Of a DNA stretch of 64,000 nt, positions 63,556 to 64,000 are shown piece by piece. The DNA is taken from the NCBI GenBank assembly GCA_030295235.1, contig AP026133.1:806001-870000 (forward strand), in the 5' to 3' direction. Numbering within the stretch: position 1 is the stretch's first letter; each line of letters begins with the position of its first letter. The DNA is from Fistulifera solaris. Lineage: Eukaryota; Bacillariophyta; Bacillariophyceae; Naviculales; Stauroneidaceae. The notes beneath the pieces were generated by a model. That model was given only the letters and a program-made list of their open reading frames with translations, was not told the origin of the DNA and did not search any database. The position numbers and the translations under genes are program-made.

Positions 63556-64000
63556 ATGGCCGGTGATTCCACCTCGTCATTCATCGAGGACCTCGTTCAC
63601 TCACTCGCACATCACTTTATTGTGGAAAAGATCCGCCCTACGAAGGGATAGATACATGCTTGCAAGAAGATCCTTGGTGTGCAACCTGTCACAAGAGACC
63701 AGAAAGCGGTCTCTTGTGCTGCTCGCGTTGTCATACGGCTTGGTATTGTAATAGTAGTTGTCAGAAAGCTCACTACAAATCCGGACATCGCGAGATATGC
63801 TTGTCCGTTGCCAGAGATATAAAGAGCTTAGAAGAGGAGATTATTCCATTACTCAACACTCCCTTTGGCGACGACCCAGCACCACACAATATATTTGAAA
63901 CAGAAATCGGAATGTTTAGCGAGGGACCTGAAGCACATCGCTACATGGTGGCGCGCCGTGAGTTGGTCGAATCCTATTTTCAGGCAGCATTTGACGTCGA
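63556..64000 (+). CDS. MYND zinc-finger protein, 3' end beyond the window
   Basis: Starts MAGDSTSSFIEDLVHSLAHH and runs off the right edge. After PTKG the frame must shift by one base at the G3 run 63645-63647. The next frame then reads IDTCLQEDPWCATCHKRPES and LLCCSRCHTAWYCNSSCQKA, ending HYKSGHREICL. These give a complete MYND finger: C-x2-C, C-x2-C, C-x3-C, H-x3-C. A helical region (SLEEEIIPLLNTPFGDDPAP) and HRYMVARRELVESYFQAAFD follow to the end. MYND fingers mediate protein binding, and the partner is unknown. Without the repair the first frame stops after 31 codons. The MYND core is open from 63651 to the window end in one frame, which strongly supports the gene. Confidence 0.72.

Noticed and set aside
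1-64000. tRNA, rRNA, CRISPR array or LTR element
   Set aside because: Reading both strands I found no convincing T-loop/acceptor pairs, no rRNA-like blocks, no spaced direct repeats and no reverse transcriptase or integrase motifs. A tRNA scan would be decisive for the first point.

Overview
The window reads as nuclear DNA of a diatom, probably a raphid pennate (inference). The evidence is a set of traits found together. Plastid-targeted proteins start with a signal peptide followed by a Phe-containing cleavage motif (CFAF, VSAF, EGF). Introns are few and short, with GTA(A/C)GT donors. There is a membrane receptor-cyclase-phosphodiesterase fusion, a class C GPCR with a bacterial-type sugar-binding ectodomain, a GH16 beta-glucanase, cytochrome c heme lyase, topoisomerase VI subunit B, and a cyanobacterial-type recombination-mediator-like protein sent to the plastid. 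I found no rRNA, tRNA, CRISPR array or intact transposon gene.

Layout. 0-9 kb: extradiol (DODA-type) dioxygenase (-), two related copies of an unnamed leucine-rich family (+; the first badly broken), a Mia40/GCK-type CX9C protein (-), and a DUF676-type lipase (-). 9-20 kb: cytochrome c heme lyase, ABCG-like half transporter, plastid recombination-mediator-like protein, an unknown protein with a cyclin/securin-like motif, GPN2 GTPase (all +), and DMAP1/SWC4 (-). 21-31 kb: YggT (-), class C GPCR (+), a small nuclear-looking protein (-), Na+/H+ exchanger (+), and a secreted tandem-SET protein (-). 31-40 kb: a small membrane protein (-), Iwr1 with an inserted ankyrin-like segment (+), a plastid membrane protein (-), two small probable mitochondrial proteins, a TPR-like protein (+), and a GH16 glucanase (-). 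40-50 kb: a 192-bp MITE, receptor guanylate/adenylate cyclase-PDE (-), MYND protein (+), and Top6B (-). 50-64 kb: DNA polymerase epsilon (+), a 97-aa two-exon gene (-), an ABCF protein (+), a decayed coding region, and a second MYND gene running off the end (+).

The most important global observation concerns sequence quality. At least 29 single-base indels (26 losses, 3 gains), mostly in short homopolymers, break otherwise well conserved genes, including essential ones such as POLE, DMAP1, Top6B, HCCS and an ABCF. About half of the coding genes are affected, roughly one event per kilobase of coding sequence. This is best explained as an unpolished long-read assembly rather than mass pseudogenisation. 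I therefore give each such gene its full homology-supported span, and state where the frame breaks.

Functional themes: replication and chromatin (POLE next to Top6B in divergent orientation, DMAP1, tandem SET, Iwr1), mitochondrial intermembrane-space chemistry (heme lyase, Mia40/GCK protein, small inner-membrane proteins), signalling (GPCR, cyclase-PDE), and plastid biogenesis (YggT and others). The genes are independent transcription units; there are no operons.
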